64,000 nt of DNA from JAFGJQ01 sp052034525 (GCA_052034525.1 JBPOIK010000191.1:3491-67490), one strand, 5' to 3'; counted from the stretch's first letter, positions 34,798 to 43,903 are shown. Translations and numbers: made by a program. The notes: a model not told the origin generated them from the letters alone.

Positions 34798-34854
34798 GCC
34801 GCGTGGGCCGGTCCGGCGCGCTATCGGCTCCTTCCACGTCACCGAATGGTTGCC

Positions 34855-34883
34855 TTGACCACGGACCATGCGGTACGGAGAAT
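34855..34883 (+). promoter_or_regulatory. Predicted promoter of tRNA-Leu
   Basis: TTGACC (34855-34860), 17-nt spacer, GAGAAT (34878-34883). Transcription would start near 34890, ten bases before the mature tRNA. Confidence 0.5.
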
Positions 34884-34899
34884 CGACCGCGCCATCCAT

Positions 34900-34981
34900 G
34901 CGCGAGTGGCGGAACTGGCAGACGCGCTGGATTTAGGTTCCAGTCCCGAAAGGGGTGTGGGTTCGAGTCCCTCCTCGCGCA
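34900..34981 (+). tRNA. tRNA-Leu (anticodon UAG)
   Basis: An 82-nt class II tRNA without encoded CCA. Acceptor GCGCGAG (34900-34906) pairs perfectly with CTCGCGC (34974-34980), discriminator A at 34981. Anticodon stem CTGGA/TCCAG (34927-34931/34939-34943), loop TTTAGGT with anticodon TAG at 34934-34936. The long variable arm is TCCC-GAAA-GGGG, and the T loop is TTCGAGT. The T stem (34957-34961/34969-34973) has one U-U mismatch at 34958/34972; the usual base there is A. It would read CUA and, with modification, other CUN codons. Confidence 0.94.
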
Positions 34982-34994
34982 GTGTCGCCCCCGC

Positions 34995-35009
34995 CGGCCC
35001 CCGGGGCCG
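34995..35009 (+). terminator. Possible terminator hairpin after tRNA-Leu
   Basis: CGGCC, loop CCCGG, GGCCG (a perfect palindrome CGGCCCC-C-GGGGCCG), 14 nt after the tRNA 3' end. It is followed only by ATTCCCC, so the U-tract is weak. Confidence 0.3.
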
Positions 35010-35055
35010 ATTCCCCGCAAGGCCAGGTCCATTCCGAAAACCCCAGGCCGGCGGG

Positions 35056-37191
35056 TTACGGCTGGGCCTGCAAAGCCTCGGCCAAACCGGCCACCCCCTC
35101 CGCTCCCGCGGGAACGGTTATGCTGGATCCCGCGAAATCGTCCCCGAACGGCTCGAATCGCCCTCCAAGATGTTTGGCCAGAAACGCCTCCGCCACCGCG
35201 TAGAACGACATGCGGTTCTGCGCTCGAGCGAAGCCGTGACCCTCGTCCGGATACAGCACGTACGTCACGGGGATGCCTCGGGTTTGCATGGCGGTCACAA
35301 TCTGGTCCGACTCGGCTACCTTCACCCGCGGGTCGTTGGCGCCCTGACCGATCAGAAGCGGCCGGCAGATTCGGTCGACATGGGTCAGGGGCGACCGTTC
35401 CAAAAGGAATTGCCGACCCTCCTCGGTCTGGAATGCTCCCACCCGCCGGGCGAACACATCGCGAAGCGGCGCCCAGTAAGGCGGAATGGACTCGATCCAG
35501 GTCAGGATGTTTGAGACGCCGACGATGTCCACCCCGCACGCGAAGAGTTCCGGCGTGAACGTCAGCCCCACCAGCGTGGCGAAGCCGCCGTAGCTGCCGC
35601 CCATAATGGCGATGCGCTTCGGGTCCGCCACGCCGGTCTGAACGGCCCAGCGCACGGCGTCAACCAGATCGTCGTGCATCCTGCCCGCCCACTCCCGATC
35701 GCCGGCGTTTACGAAACTCTTGCCGAACCCCGTGGAGCCGCGGTAGTTCACGCTCAGGACGGCGTATCCGCGATTGGCCAGCCACTGGTGGTGTGCCTCA
35801 TAGCCCCAGATGTCTCGCGCCCAGGGCCCGCCGTGTACGAGAAGCACCATGGGCAGTGGCCCGGCGGGCAGGCCGTCGCCGTCTTCGTCCGCGCCGACCG
35901 GCAGGCTGAGGTAGCTGACCAGATCCAGCCCGTCCCGCGCGGGAATGACCACCGGGTGCATCCTGGTCAGAGTCGCCCCTTCCAGTGCGCGATTGCCGGT
36001 GAACAGGAATTGCGCTTTGCGCTGCGCGCGGTCGAAGCGATAGAATCGAACCGGCCCGTTGTCGACGCCGATCGCGACCAGCCACTGCAGATCATCCAGA
36101 CTGCCGCTGACTACGCGTATGTCGCCGTCCGCCAATCCGCGAAGAAGCTGAAAATCCGCCTCGGCCCGCAGGTCGGCGAACGTCCAGGCTGGCCGCAGGT
36201 AATTGACCCGTACGGCCTGCAGCGTCTTGCGCGTCGGGTGCTGAAGAACACCGTCCACGTCCGCCTGATCGTCCTGAAACAGCAGGGTGGTCTCGGCGTT
36301 CTGCGCGTTTACGGCGGTCAGGGCGGCGGTATTCCGCTGGCGACTGTCAATCATGAACAGCGTCTGCCCGGACTCGTCAAAACCGATCGGCCGCGTCGTG
36401 AGGGTGTCATCCGGGCCGATCGCCAGGAAGGGTTCCCACGCATCGTCCGCCCGGCGCAGCAGTTCGCTGCCGCCATCCGGAGTCATGCGCATGCCGAAGC
36501 GAATCCGGAACTCCTCGTCGGTGATGAACCCGGCAAACTGCTCGTTCTCCTGCAACAGCGTCCTTTCGCCCGTGCGGATGTTGACGCGATAGAGGTCGTG
36601 AAAACGGGGATCCCGATCGTTCAGGCCGATCAGGATATCCTCCGGAGACCGGGGGCTGATCTCCTGGATCTGCGCCTGCACTCCGTCGCCGGGAGTCAGC
36701 TCCAGCGTCTGCTGCGTCGTCAGATCCACACTGTAGACGCGCCAGTTCTCATCACCGTCCCGGTCCAGAATGTAGACAACATGCCGGTTGTCATACGCGA
36801 AGAAGAAGGAGCGAATCCCGCGATGGGTGTCTCGCGTGATGGGTCGGGCGGATGAGGGGTCTTCCGAGGGGCCCACCCACACGTTCAGCACGCCGTCCAG
36901 TGGCGCCACGAACCCCAGCCATGCTCCGTCCGGGCTCAGTTTCGGACTGACACGATCCGGGTTCCCAAACAACACGCGGCGTGTAATAAGCGGTACGGAA
37001 TCGCTGGGCTGCCCGGAATGAGCGGGCGCTTCGGATTCCGGTGCCGCAACCGGCGCCGCCGGCTGAACGGGCACGTTTTGCGTTGTGGCCTTGGGGCTCG
37101 GGCCCGCCTGCGTGAGTGGTCGGGACGGCTGGCATCCCGTCGCCCAGAACAGCACCCACGCCAGCACTCCTGTCCGTGTGATTCGAACCAT
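35056..37191 (-). CDS. Prolyl oligopeptidase (S9) family peptidase, lipoprotein
   Basis: A 711-residue serine peptidase. N-terminal signal with lipobox ATGC (Cys20). Residues 60-430 are the WD/beta-propeller typical of S9 (repeats such as SPKLSPDGAWLGFVAPLDG, FFAYDNRHVVYILDRDGDE). Residues 450-700 are the alpha/beta hydrolase: oxyanion HGGPWARDIWG, nucleophile GGSYGG, Asp in GANDPRVK and His in DEGHGF. It cleaves short peptides or N-terminal dipeptides or acyl-amino acids outside the cytoplasm, which would suit a peptide-scavenging lifestyle. GGAGGAG lies 7 nt upstream of the ATG. It appears monocistronic and divergent from the SGNH gene. Confidence 0.92.
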   Translation of the reverse strand: MVRITRTGVLAWVLFWATGCQPSRPLTQAGPSPKATTQNVPVQPAAPVAAPESEAPAHSGQPSDSVPLITRRVLFGNPDRVSPKLSPDGAWLGFVAPLDGVLNVWVGPSEDPSSARPITRDTHRGIRSFFFAYDNRHVVYILDRDGDENWRVYSVDLTTQQTLELTPGDGVQAQIQEISPRSPEDILIGLNDRDPRFHDLYRVNIRTGERTLLQENEQFAGFITDEEFRIRFGMRMTPDGGSELLRRADDAWEPFLAIGPDDTLTTRPIGFDESGQTLFMIDSRQRNTAALTAVNAQNAETTLLFQDDQADVDGVLQHPTRKTLQAVRVNYLRPAWTFADLRAEADFQLLRGLADGDIRVVSGSLDDLQWLVAIGVDNGPVRFYRFDRAQRKAQFLFTGNRALEGATLTRMHPVVIPARDGLDLVSYLSLPVGADEDGDGLPAGPLPMVLLVHGGPWARDIWGYEAHHQWLANRGYAVLSVNYRGSTGFGKSFVNAGDREWAGRMHDDLVDAVRWAVQTGVADPKRIAIMGGSYGGFATLVGLTFTPELFACGVDIVGVSNILTWIESIPPYWAPLRDVFARRVGAFQTEEGRQFLLERSPLTHVDRICRPLLIGQGANDPRVKVAESDQIVTAMQTRGIPVTYVLYPDEGHGFARAQNRMSFYAVAEAFLAKHLGGRFEPFGDDFAGSSITVPAGAEGVAGLAEALQAQP

Positions 37192-37443
37192 AACAATGCT
37201 CCTCCTTCGCAGACGCTTTTCCGGTCCGTTCCGCAGGCCGGTCCCAGCCTAAGGGAGCAATAGTGTACAGTCCCCTTCGCCACGGCCGTACCCCTCGGGC
37301 GCAGGCTCGTGACAAAATCGTACAGTCTGGGGCCGTCAGGGGCTCGCCGGAGGGCGGTTTGGACAGGTCGGCGGGAGGGCGGTATTCTCTGCAGCGGCAC
37401 GGACGTGACGGTATCTACGTTGTGCCTGTTCACCGGAGAAGCC

Positions 37444-38985
37444 ATGCCTCGCCTTTTTCAGACCGGGATTGTCGCAGCGGCCATCGGAGTCCTTCTGGGG
37501 TGCCGGTCTGAAGAAGCGCCGAAACTCCCTCCGAGGGTTCGCTCGCTCGATCGTGTTTTCGTGGTGAAAACGGAGGGGTTGGATGCTCCGCGGATGGGCG
37601 CCGAAGGCGTGTACAGCCCTCGGTTTCGTGGCTGGCTGGACTCTGCCGACCACACCGCCGGCGAGGTGGTCGGGTTCTACATGTACCTGGTGGCCCTGCG
37701 GGCGGATCATGTGCAGATGCGCCTGGTTCATGAAGGGACCGGGGCGGCGACCGCCCTGGAGCGTGCCCCGGTGGCGGACCCGGGTCGATTGCGCCCGCGG
37801 ATCGAGCCGGCCGATCTGCACCCTGCGGTGCGGCAGCGACTGCAGGCCGGCGCGGGGGTGTTCTGGCCGGCGCCGCTGGATGAGGCGGAAACCCGCGACG
37901 GCATGCGGTTCGGCGTGCTTCTGCCGGCCTGGATGCTTCAGCAGGCCCGGCTTGACGTTTTCGCGGAGACCGGCTCCGGCAGCAGGGAGCCGCTTCTGCC
38001 GGCCTCTCTGCGGCTGGCGCCAAGCTACTTCTACATGGCCGCAATCGGCGATTCCATGGTGTGGGGCAACGGGTTGCTGGAGGAGGACAAGTTCACCACG
38101 CGGGTTGCCCGGACCATCGCGGAGGAGACCGGCCAGCACGTCGTCCGGCAGATCCGAGCCGTCTCCGGGGCGAGAATCGTTCCCCATCCCGACGACGGAA
38201 CCTGCACTCATGATTGCGACGGCGAAGTGCCCCGGGCATTCACCTCGATCACGGTGCAGGCTCAGGAGCTGGAATCGCCCGAAGCCCTCGATCTGGTTCT
38301 GATGGACGGCTGCATCAACGATGTCGGAGTCTTCAGCACCTTGTTGTCTGTGGACGTGGACAGCAACGCGCTGGCGGACCTCACTCGCGACGTTTGCGAG
38401 ACGGAGATGGTCGGGCTGCTTCGGCTCGTGCGCGAACGGGCCCCCAACGCGGTAATCGTGGTAACCGGCTATTTTCAGTTTGTCAGCGTCGAGACGGACG
38501 TTGCCCAACTGGAGGCACTGGCTCTGTCGGCCGAGCTTCCGCCGGAGGATCTGGACGAGTTGCGGGCGGGCATCGAGTTGGTGATTCGAAATTCCGCCGT
38601 GTTCGACGCCGTGGCGCGACAGAGTCTGCAGCGCGCCGTGGCGACCGCGATGGACGCCACCAGAGGTCATCCTCCGATCGTGTTCGTGGATCCCGGCTTC
38701 GGGCCGCAGAACGCTGTCTTCGCCCCGGATGCCTTTCTCTGGGGCCTGGTAAGCCGGCCGGAGCTGGAAGAGAAGCTGGGCGTTTCGTTGCCGCTGTTTC
38801 CCGAAGATCCGCTCCTGGATTACCGCGCGGAGGCCTGTCGAAAGCCGGAAGCCGCGCCGGAACTCCTGCCGTGCCTCTACGCGTCCGTCGGCCACAACAA
38901 CCCCAAAGGGGCCCGCCGATACGCGGACGCCATCGTGCAGGCGCTGCGCGGCGTGGGCGTGCTGCCTGCCACGCCACCCCAGTGA
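37444..38985 (+). CDS. SGNH/GDSL-type hydrolase lipoprotein
   Basis: 513 residues from the ATG at 37444 (GGAGA just upstream); 45 further open codons precede it without signal features. Lipobox LLGC at residues 17-20. The SGNH blocks are present: IGDSMVWG (block I Ser, about residue 201), the oxyanion Gly in the middle region, block III MDGCINDVG (G-x-N-D), and block V near the C-terminus VGHNNPKGARRYAD with the catalytic His. About 180 residues precede block I and may be a carbohydrate-binding or beta domain. Such enzymes are esterases or acetyl-esterases on sugars or lipids; the substrate is unknown. Confidence 0.77.
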   Translation: MPRLFQTGIVAAAIGVLLGCRSEEAPKLPPRVRSLDRVFVVKTEGLDAPRMGAEGVYSPRFRGWLDSADHTAGEVVGFYMYLVALRADHVQMRLVHEGTGAATALERAPVADPGRLRPRIEPADLHPAVRQRLQAGAGVFWPAPLDEAETRDGMRFGVLLPAWMLQQARLDVFAETGSGSREPLLPASLRLAPSYFYMAAIGDSMVWGNGLLEEDKFTTRVARTIAEETGQHVVRQIRAVSGARIVPHPDDGTCTHDCDGEVPRAFTSITVQAQELESPEALDLVLMDGCINDVGVFSTLLSVDVDSNALADLTRDVCETEMVGLLRLVRERAPNAVIVVTGYFQFVSVETDVAQLEALALSAELPPEDLDELRAGIELVIRNSAVFDAVARQSLQRAVATAMDATRGHPPIVFVDPGFGPQNAVFAPDAFLWGLVSRPELEEKLGVSLPLFPEDPLLDYRAEACRKPEAAPELLPCLYASVGHNNPKGARRYADAIVQALRGVGVLPATPPQ

Positions 38986-39158
38986 CATCCGCCAGAATGG
39001 GCGGGGCGCGGTTTCGCGCGTCGGAACAGGCGCCCGGACCGGAATCGAACCGGCGCCGGAACCCCTCGAGAGCCGCGGTTCGATCGACTGCCTGACGTTC
39101 CTGCGGAATCGAGCGGAGCGGCGGTGCCTCGACGCCGCCTTCCTGGAGACCGAACTTC

Positions 39159-40538
39159 GTGGATTGCATCGCGGTTCAACGCCTGCCGGTTTTCTGCCGC
39201 CGAAACTACCTGTACGAGTTCCTGCATATGCTGCCGTGGGGGCTGGTGGCCGGCGTGGTGGAGGGCAACTTCGCCGCGGTGGTGGTGCAGGAGATGTTCC
39301 GCGGCAGCTCGCTTCAGGTGTGGATCGCCTCCACCGCGCCTGTCGGAGTGTACATCACCAGCATGGTCTGGGGTGCGTTGTGCGTCGGACGCCGCAAAAT
39401 CGCCCTGATGACCGTGGCCTGCGGCGGCGTCACGGCGGCCCTGGCGTCTGTTGTTCTGACCCCGGCAAGCCCCTGGGGAACCTGGTGTTTTGTCGCCCAG
39501 ATGGCCGCCTCGCAGTTTTTCATGACCGGTGTGATCACCGTCCGCACCGCGCTGTGGAGAGCGAACTACCCCGTTTCTGTCCGCGGCCAGGCCACCGCCT
39601 GGTTCCAGATGGTCCGGGCCCTCACGGGGATCGTGGCCGTCATGGCCACGGCCGCCCTTTTTGACAAGTGGCCCGGATCGTACCGTCTGGTCTTCCCGTT
39701 CATTGCCCTGTGCGGAGCGGTCGGCACTCTGATTATCCGAAAGGTCCGCGTTCGGGGAGAGGCCGCCGAGATCAGCCGACTCGGTGGTCCGGTCGCATCC
39801 GGCTCGGCGCGCCGGATCCGCGCGTGGGACGCCGCCAACCCGATCGTTCTCTGCCGACAGGCCGTCGGTATCTTCCGGGACGACCCGCGTTTCACCCGCT
39901 ACATGATATCGCTGATGTCCAGTGGCGTGGGGAACCTGCTCGTGCGCACGGTGGTCATTTTTGTCGTCGCCGGCGATCTGCCCAGGCTGATGGGCGGCAA
40001 CCCGCGCACATTTTTCATCGCCACGGCCCTGCTGGACGGCATCCCGAAGCTCGTGATGTTGCTGGCCCTGCGCGGGCTCGGGCACTGGTTTGACCGGGTG
40101 GGTGTTCTGCCGTTTCGCGTGGTCAACGGGCTGTGCTGGTTCGGATCCATCGCGACCGGGACCGCGGGGACGCTGCTGGTGTTGTATGCCGACCGGGTCG
40201 GCGATGCAGCCATTGCGCTTGCCCTGGGCGTCTTCACGCTCCGAGCGATCTTTCTGGGATTGGCCAATGCCGGCGGGGCGCTGGCGTACAATCTCGGCCA
40301 TCTGCATTTTGCCCACCCGGACCAGGCGGAAATCTACATGGGCATTCACGTGACGCTGAGCGGATTGCGAGGTCTGGTCATGCCTGGCCTGGGAGTGCTG
40401 CTCTGGGATTGGATCGGCTGGCCGGTGTGGTTGATTGCCTGCCTGTTCAGTTTCCTGGGATTCCTGGGATACAGCGGCCTGGCTCTCACGGAGTCGCCGA
40501 CGAACGATCACAACACGACCGGCCCCCCGCGAACGTAG
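39159..40538 (+). CDS. Major facilitator superfamily-type transporter
   Basis: A 459-residue integral membrane protein with about 12 predicted helices. The N-half begins RRNYLYEFLHMLPWGLVAGVVEGN, and an inter-domain loop of about 50 residues (around 200-250) is rich in Arg. No substrate-specific motif is recognised. It lacks the classic GxLaDrxGrR loop but has a related GRRKIALM and LGHWFDRVGVL in the right places. The start is a GTG with GGAG about 11 nt upstream. The last 31 bp overlap the convergent amidohydrolase gene. Confidence 0.83.
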   Translation: MDCIAVQRLPVFCRRNYLYEFLHMLPWGLVAGVVEGNFAAVVVQEMFRGSSLQVWIASTAPVGVYITSMVWGALCVGRRKIALMTVACGGVTAALASVVLTPASPWGTWCFVAQMAASQFFMTGVITVRTALWRANYPVSVRGQATAWFQMVRALTGIVAVMATAALFDKWPGSYRLVFPFIALCGAVGTLIIRKVRVRGEAAEISRLGGPVASGSARRIRAWDAANPIVLCRQAVGIFRDDPRFTRYMISLMSSGVGNLLVRTVVIFVVAGDLPRLMGGNPRTFFIATALLDGIPKLVMLLALRGLGHWFDRVGVLPFRVVNGLCWFGSIATGTAGTLLVLYADRVGDAAIALALGVFTLRAIFLGLANAGGALAYNLGHLHFAHPDQAEIYMGIHVTLSGLRGLVMPGLGVLLWDWIGWPVWLIACLFSFLGFLGYSGLALTESPTNDHNTTGPPRT

Positions 40539-41749
40539 GTTCGCAGCGGCGGCAGCGTCGACGAAAGCACATTGGCGATCGGGTCGGCCGGACCGTCGTC
40601 GGCGATGGGAACGGCCACGAAATCCGCATCCTTTCCGGGCTCCAGCGCACCGACCACCGCGTCCAAGCCCAGGGCCTGCGCACCGTGACGCGTAGCCATG
40701 GCCAGCAGCACCGGGGGCGGAACGTCCGGATGCACTCGATGGAGATGCCGCAGCTCATCCAACACGGACAGCGACGGATTGGACGCCAGGCTGTCCGTGC
40801 CGACGCACACGCATACACCGGCGGCCAGCATGTCGCGGAAGCGGTGAGGCGCGTGCCCGAACGCAGCATGGGTCCGCGGACAGTACGCCACACCGGCTCC
40901 GGCTTGCGCGATCTGCCGGATGTCGTCATCCGACACGTAATTGGCGTGAGCCAGAAGCGTCCGCGGCCCTAACAGGCCGCAAATCGCCAGCAGATCCACC
41001 GGGCGTAACCGTGGGCAGGGGACCGCGTCATCCCATACGCCCAGACGTTCCAGGTACTCTCGCAGGGGCCCGTCGCCGGTGGTGGTGAAGGCCTCCTCAT
41101 CCGGGGTCTCCGCCACGTGGATGCACAGCGGCAGGCCGATTCTCCCGGCATGCGAAGCACAACGCCGCAGGTCAACGGGCTCCACCGTATAGGGAGCGTG
41201 CGGCGAGAGGCCGACGCGCAGCCTGTCCGTCGCCACAACACCGTTTGTGGCCGCTTCCAGTTTCGAAAGGAAATCCGCGCGGAGCTTGCCGATCCCAACC
41301 ACTTCGGCGAATAACACCCCTCGCAGCGGAGTGGCCGCCAACACCGGCCCAACGACCGATGGCAGACGCGCAATATCGCCGATCGTCGTTACACCCGCAG
41401 CCAGCGATTGCCGAACGGCCGACTGTACGGCCTGCCGCACCATCGGCTGCGCGTGGGCGTCTGTTCGCAGGGTCCGAACCAGGTTCTCCAGCCAGGGGGT
41501 GAAACCCCGATCGGTAGGGATCCGATCGGCCAGGTACGACAGCTCGAAATGCGTGTGGGCGTTGACAAACCCGGGAACCAGGGCAACGTCCCCCAGATCT
41601 TCAACGTGATCGCCGGACACCTCGCCGGCCGGTCCGACCGCGGTGATCCGACCGCCACGCGACGCGATGGCGCCGTTTTCAATCGGCGGACGGCTGACCG
41701 GGGCGACGAACCGTGCCCGCCATACTCGAACTGGCTGATGCGTTGACAA
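40508..41749 (-). CDS. TRZ/ATZ-type amidohydrolase (deaminase family)
   Basis: A 413-residue metal-dependent hydrolase of the AtzA/5'-deoxyadenosine or guanine deaminase branch. All metal and catalytic motifs are visible: NAHTHFEL (H-x-H), HAPYTV, HVAETPDE with His and Glu, HANYV, and GTDSLASN with the Asp. Length is normal and no signal peptide is seen. It would deaminate a purine, pterin or S-adenosylhomocysteine-type compound, possibly aminofutalosine; specificity cannot be read from sequence. It begins 9 bp after the gatA stop, so it is probably the last gene of the rpmB-gatC-gatA transcript. Confidence 0.87.
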   Translation of the reverse strand: MSTHQPVRVWRARFVAPVSRPPIENGAIASRGGRITAVGPAGEVSGDHVEDLGDVALVPGFVNAHTHFELSYLADRIPTDRGFTPWLENLVRTLRTDAHAQPMVRQAVQSAVRQSLAAGVTTIGDIARLPSVVGPVLAATPLRGVLFAEVVGIGKLRADFLSKLEAATNGVVATDRLRVGLSPHAPYTVEPVDLRRCASHAGRIGLPLCIHVAETPDEEAFTTTGDGPLREYLERLGVWDDAVPCPRLRPVDLLAICGLLGPRTLLAHANYVSDDDIRQIAQAGAGVAYCPRTHAAFGHAPHRFRDMLAAGVCVCVGTDSLASNPSLSVLDELRHLHRVHPDVPPPVLLAMATRHGAQALGLDAVVGALEPGKDADFVAVPIADDGPADPIANVLSSTLPPLRTYVRGGPVVL

Positions 41750-41758
41750 GCTTTCGGC

Positions 41759-43216
41759 CTATGTATCCGCTTCCACCGGCGGACGCCGCAGATGATGATC
41801 CGTCACACGCTGGTATTGGTGGGCTGCCGCCAGCAGCATCTCCTCGCCGAACGCCGGCCCCATGAGTTGCAGCCCGATGGGCAGCCCAAGGCTGTCGAAC
41901 CCGCAGGGGACACTGATGGCCGGGATGCCCGCCAGGCTGGCGGCCGCCGTGTACACCTTCGCGGTGCACACGGCCGGCGGGTTGTCCGACCGTTCGCCAA
42001 GCCTGAACGCCGTGGTCGGCGTGGCCGGCGACGCGATCAGGTCTGCCGTCCGGAACGCTTCTTCGAAGTCCTGTCGCACCAGGGTTCGAACCTTGAGCGC
42101 TTTGCGATAATAGGCGTCATAGCACTCGCTGGACAGCGTGTATGTTCCAAGCAGAATCCGCCGCTTGACTTCCGGGCCGAATCCCTCCCCGCGCGAGGCG
42201 GAATACATCTCGATCAATTCGTCGATGTTTGGCGCTCGGAAGCCATAATGCGCGCCATCGTATCGCGACAGATTGCTGGACGCCTCCGCCGTGACGATCA
42301 GGTAGTTGCATGCAAGCGCGTACCGCATATGCGGCAGGCGGACTTCCACGAGTTCGGCGCCCTGTTCCCGGAGCGTCGCCAGAGCGCTCTCGACCGCCTT
42401 AAGGACTTCGTCATCCAGCCTGGGGCCGAGCTGCTCGGTCGCGACGCCGATCCGAAGCCCAGTCAAAGGCCGGTCGAGCCCGCCGGCGTAGTCCGGCACG
42501 GGACAATCCGCCGACATGGAATCGCGCGGATCGTGCCCGGCGATCACGCCCAACAGCAGGGCGGCGTCCTCGACCGTCCGAGCGAACGGACCGATCTGAT
42601 CGAGGCTGCCGGCGGACGCTACCAGCCCGTATCGAGACACCCGGCCATACGTCGGCTTGAGCCCCACAACGCCACAGAAAGACGCCGGTTGACGAATGGA
42701 CCCATCGGCGTCGCTGCCCAGGCCGGCGTCGACCAGGCCCAGTGCCACGGCCGCGGCGGAGCCACCGGACGATCCGCCCGGCACCCGCTGGGCATCCCAC
42801 GGGTTCCGCGTGATTGCCAGAGCGCTCGTCTCGGTGCTGCTGCCCAGCCCAAATTCATCCAAGTTGGTCTTGCCGACGATCACGGCGCCGGCCGCTTCCA
42901 GGCGGTCCATCACATGAGCGTTGTAGGGTGAATGGAAGCCCGCCAGCGTGCGCGACGCGCAGGATGTGACGCCGAACGTGGTGCAGAGATTGTCCGTCAC
43001 GGCCACCGGCACGCCGGCCAGCGGTCCGACGTTCTGGCCGCTGGCGATCGCGGCATCCACATCCCGGGCACGCGCCACCGCCCGGGCATCTTTCACGTGA
43101 AGGAACGCCCCCAGCCCGCCATCCCGGCGTGCGATCGCGTCCAGACAGGTCCGCACCGTCTCTTCCGCGGATTGGGCCCGCTGCCGGATTGCCCGTGCTG
43201 TGGCCGCCAGCGTCAT
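41759..43216 (-). CDS. gatA: GatA homologue (amidotransferase subunit A) with substituted active site
   Basis: A 485-residue amidase-signature protein, clearly GatA by length and by GGSSGGSAAAVA, RQPASFCGVVGLKPTYGRVSR and RILLGTYTLSSECYDAYYRKA. GatA releases ammonia from Gln for GatB. Using S. aureus GatA numbering minus five, cis-Ser149, nucleophile Ser173 and Arg353 are kept. However, catalytic Lys79 is Thr74 (PVAVTDN; normally VKDN), the oxyanion T-G is Ala170-Asp171 (SDADGS; normally SDTGGS), Tyr309 is Asn304 and Asp425 is Lys420. Glutaminase activity is therefore doubtful. It begins 9 bp after gatC. Either the protein is structural only, uses free ammonia, or decays; the frame is intact. 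Confidence 0.92.
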   Translation of the reverse strand: MTLAATARAIRQRAQSAEETVRTCLDAIARRDGGLGAFLHVKDARAVARARDVDAAIASGQNVGPLAGVPVAVTDNLCTTFGVTSCASRTLAGFHSPYNAHVMDRLEAAGAVIVGKTNLDEFGLGSSTETSALAITRNPWDAQRVPGGSSGGSAAAVALGLVDAGLGSDADGSIRQPASFCGVVGLKPTYGRVSRYGLVASAGSLDQIGPFARTVEDAALLLGVIAGHDPRDSMSADCPVPDYAGGLDRPLTGLRIGVATEQLGPRLDDEVLKAVESALATLREQGAELVEVRLPHMRYALACNYLIVTAEASSNLSRYDGAHYGFRAPNIDELIEMYSASRGEGFGPEVKRRILLGTYTLSSECYDAYYRKALKVRTLVRQDFEEAFRTADLIASPATPTTAFRLGERSDNPPAVCTAKVYTAAASLAGIPAISVPCGFDSLGLPIGLQLMGPAFGEEMLLAAAHQYQRVTDHHLRRPPVEADT

Positions 43217-43225
43217 GGGCTCTGC

Positions 43226-43597
43226 TCACGCACTATCCTGGTCCAGCACCTTGGGTACGCGGAAGAAGGTGTCCTGCCGCTGGGGAGCGTTGCCCAGCAC
43301 GGCCTGCGGCCCGAGCGACGGCCGGACCTCATCCGCCCGCAGCACGTTGAGGGCGGCCAGCACGTGCTCGGTGGGCGGGACGCCCTGAGTGTCTACCTCG
43401 GCCAGCAGGTCCAGGTACGTGAAAACGGAGGACAACTCCGAAGCGAACCGCGACAGCTCTGCGTCCGTCACGTTCAGCCGTGACCGCATGGCGATGTGCC
43501 GGACCAGAGCTTCGTCGATTCGGGCGCCCAAGAGAAATCGCTCTGCGAAGAAAAAAGGCGAGACGCCCGGCGCCTCGCCAGAGAATCGCACATACAC
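43226..43597 (-). CDS. gatC: GatC, Asp/Glu-tRNA amidotransferase subunit C
   Basis: The conserved GatC body (IDEALVRHIAMRSRLNVTDAEL to DTFFRVPKVL) occupies about 97 residues and wraps between GatA and GatB in known complexes. Signature features are LDLLAEVDTQGVPPTEHV and LRADEVRPSL. The frame allows an ATG at 43597 (123 aa) or a TTG near 43522 closer to the usual start; neither has a strong ribosome site. It lies 9 bp before gatA and 36 bp after rpmB. gatB is not in this window. Confidence 0.9.
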   Translation of the reverse strand: MYVRFSGEAPGVSPFFFAERFLLGARIDEALVRHIAMRSRLNVTDAELSRFASELSSVFTYLDLLAEVDTQGVPPTEHVLAALNVLRADEVRPSLGPQAVLGNAPQRQDTFFRVPKVLDQDSA

Positions 43598-43633
43598 CCG
43601 CTCATGCCGGAACGTCCCAATCGTTCCGTGGGG

Positions 43634-43903
43634 CTATTCGGCTGGCGCGGTTTCCGGTGGCGACCAGTTCCGTTTGGGCGGCTTGACGACCAATCCCATC
43701 CGAATGGCCTTCACAGACACCTTGATCCGGCAGACCCTGCCGTCCACCAAGGCCCGCACCCGCTGAATATTCGGTTGGAACGTCCGCTTGGTCTTGCCCG
43801 TGACCTTCCGTCCGACGCCGCCGAGGTATTTGGCTTTTCCCCGATGGGTGTACTGCCGTCCCGCACGGGTCTTCTTGCCGGTATAATAGCACACGCGTGG
43901 CAT
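43634..43903 (-). CDS. rpmB: 50S ribosomal protein L28
   Basis: An 89-residue basic ribosomal protein. L28 hallmarks are CYYTGKKTRAGRQYTHRGKAK, RTFQPNIQRVR and the RIKVSVKAIRMG helix near the C-terminus. The first cysteine pair is reduced to one, which is the common zinc-free form. It leads an apparent operon rpmB-gatC-gatA-amidohydrolase. The leader contains a CCCCGG-ACCCTG-CCGGGG hairpin at 43929-43946, a candidate site for autogenous control. Confidence 0.97.
   Translation of the reverse strand: MPRVCYYTGKKTRAGRQYTHRGKAKYLGGVGRKVTGKTKRTFQPNIQRVRALVDGRVCRIKVSVKAIRMGLVVKPPKRNWSPPETAPAE

Noticed and set aside
39031..39054. tRNA-like 3' half on the minus strand: CGCCCGG acceptor-like strand plus a perfect T-arm consensus (rc GGTTCGATTCC).
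   Set aside because: No complementary CCGGGCG acceptor strand, anticodon stem or D arm is found in the next 80 bp, and the sequence lies in the 173-bp gap between two genes. At most a tRNA remnant or chance.
38877..40511. Minus-strand frame opposite the MFS transporter.
   Set aside because: The plus strand encodes a clear multi-helix membrane protein. The minus product is His/Gln/Arg-rich without family features.
43882..43889. TATAAT at the beginning of rpmB on the plus strand.
   Set aside because: It lies inside the L28 coding sequence pointing away from any start, with no -35, so it is treated as chance.
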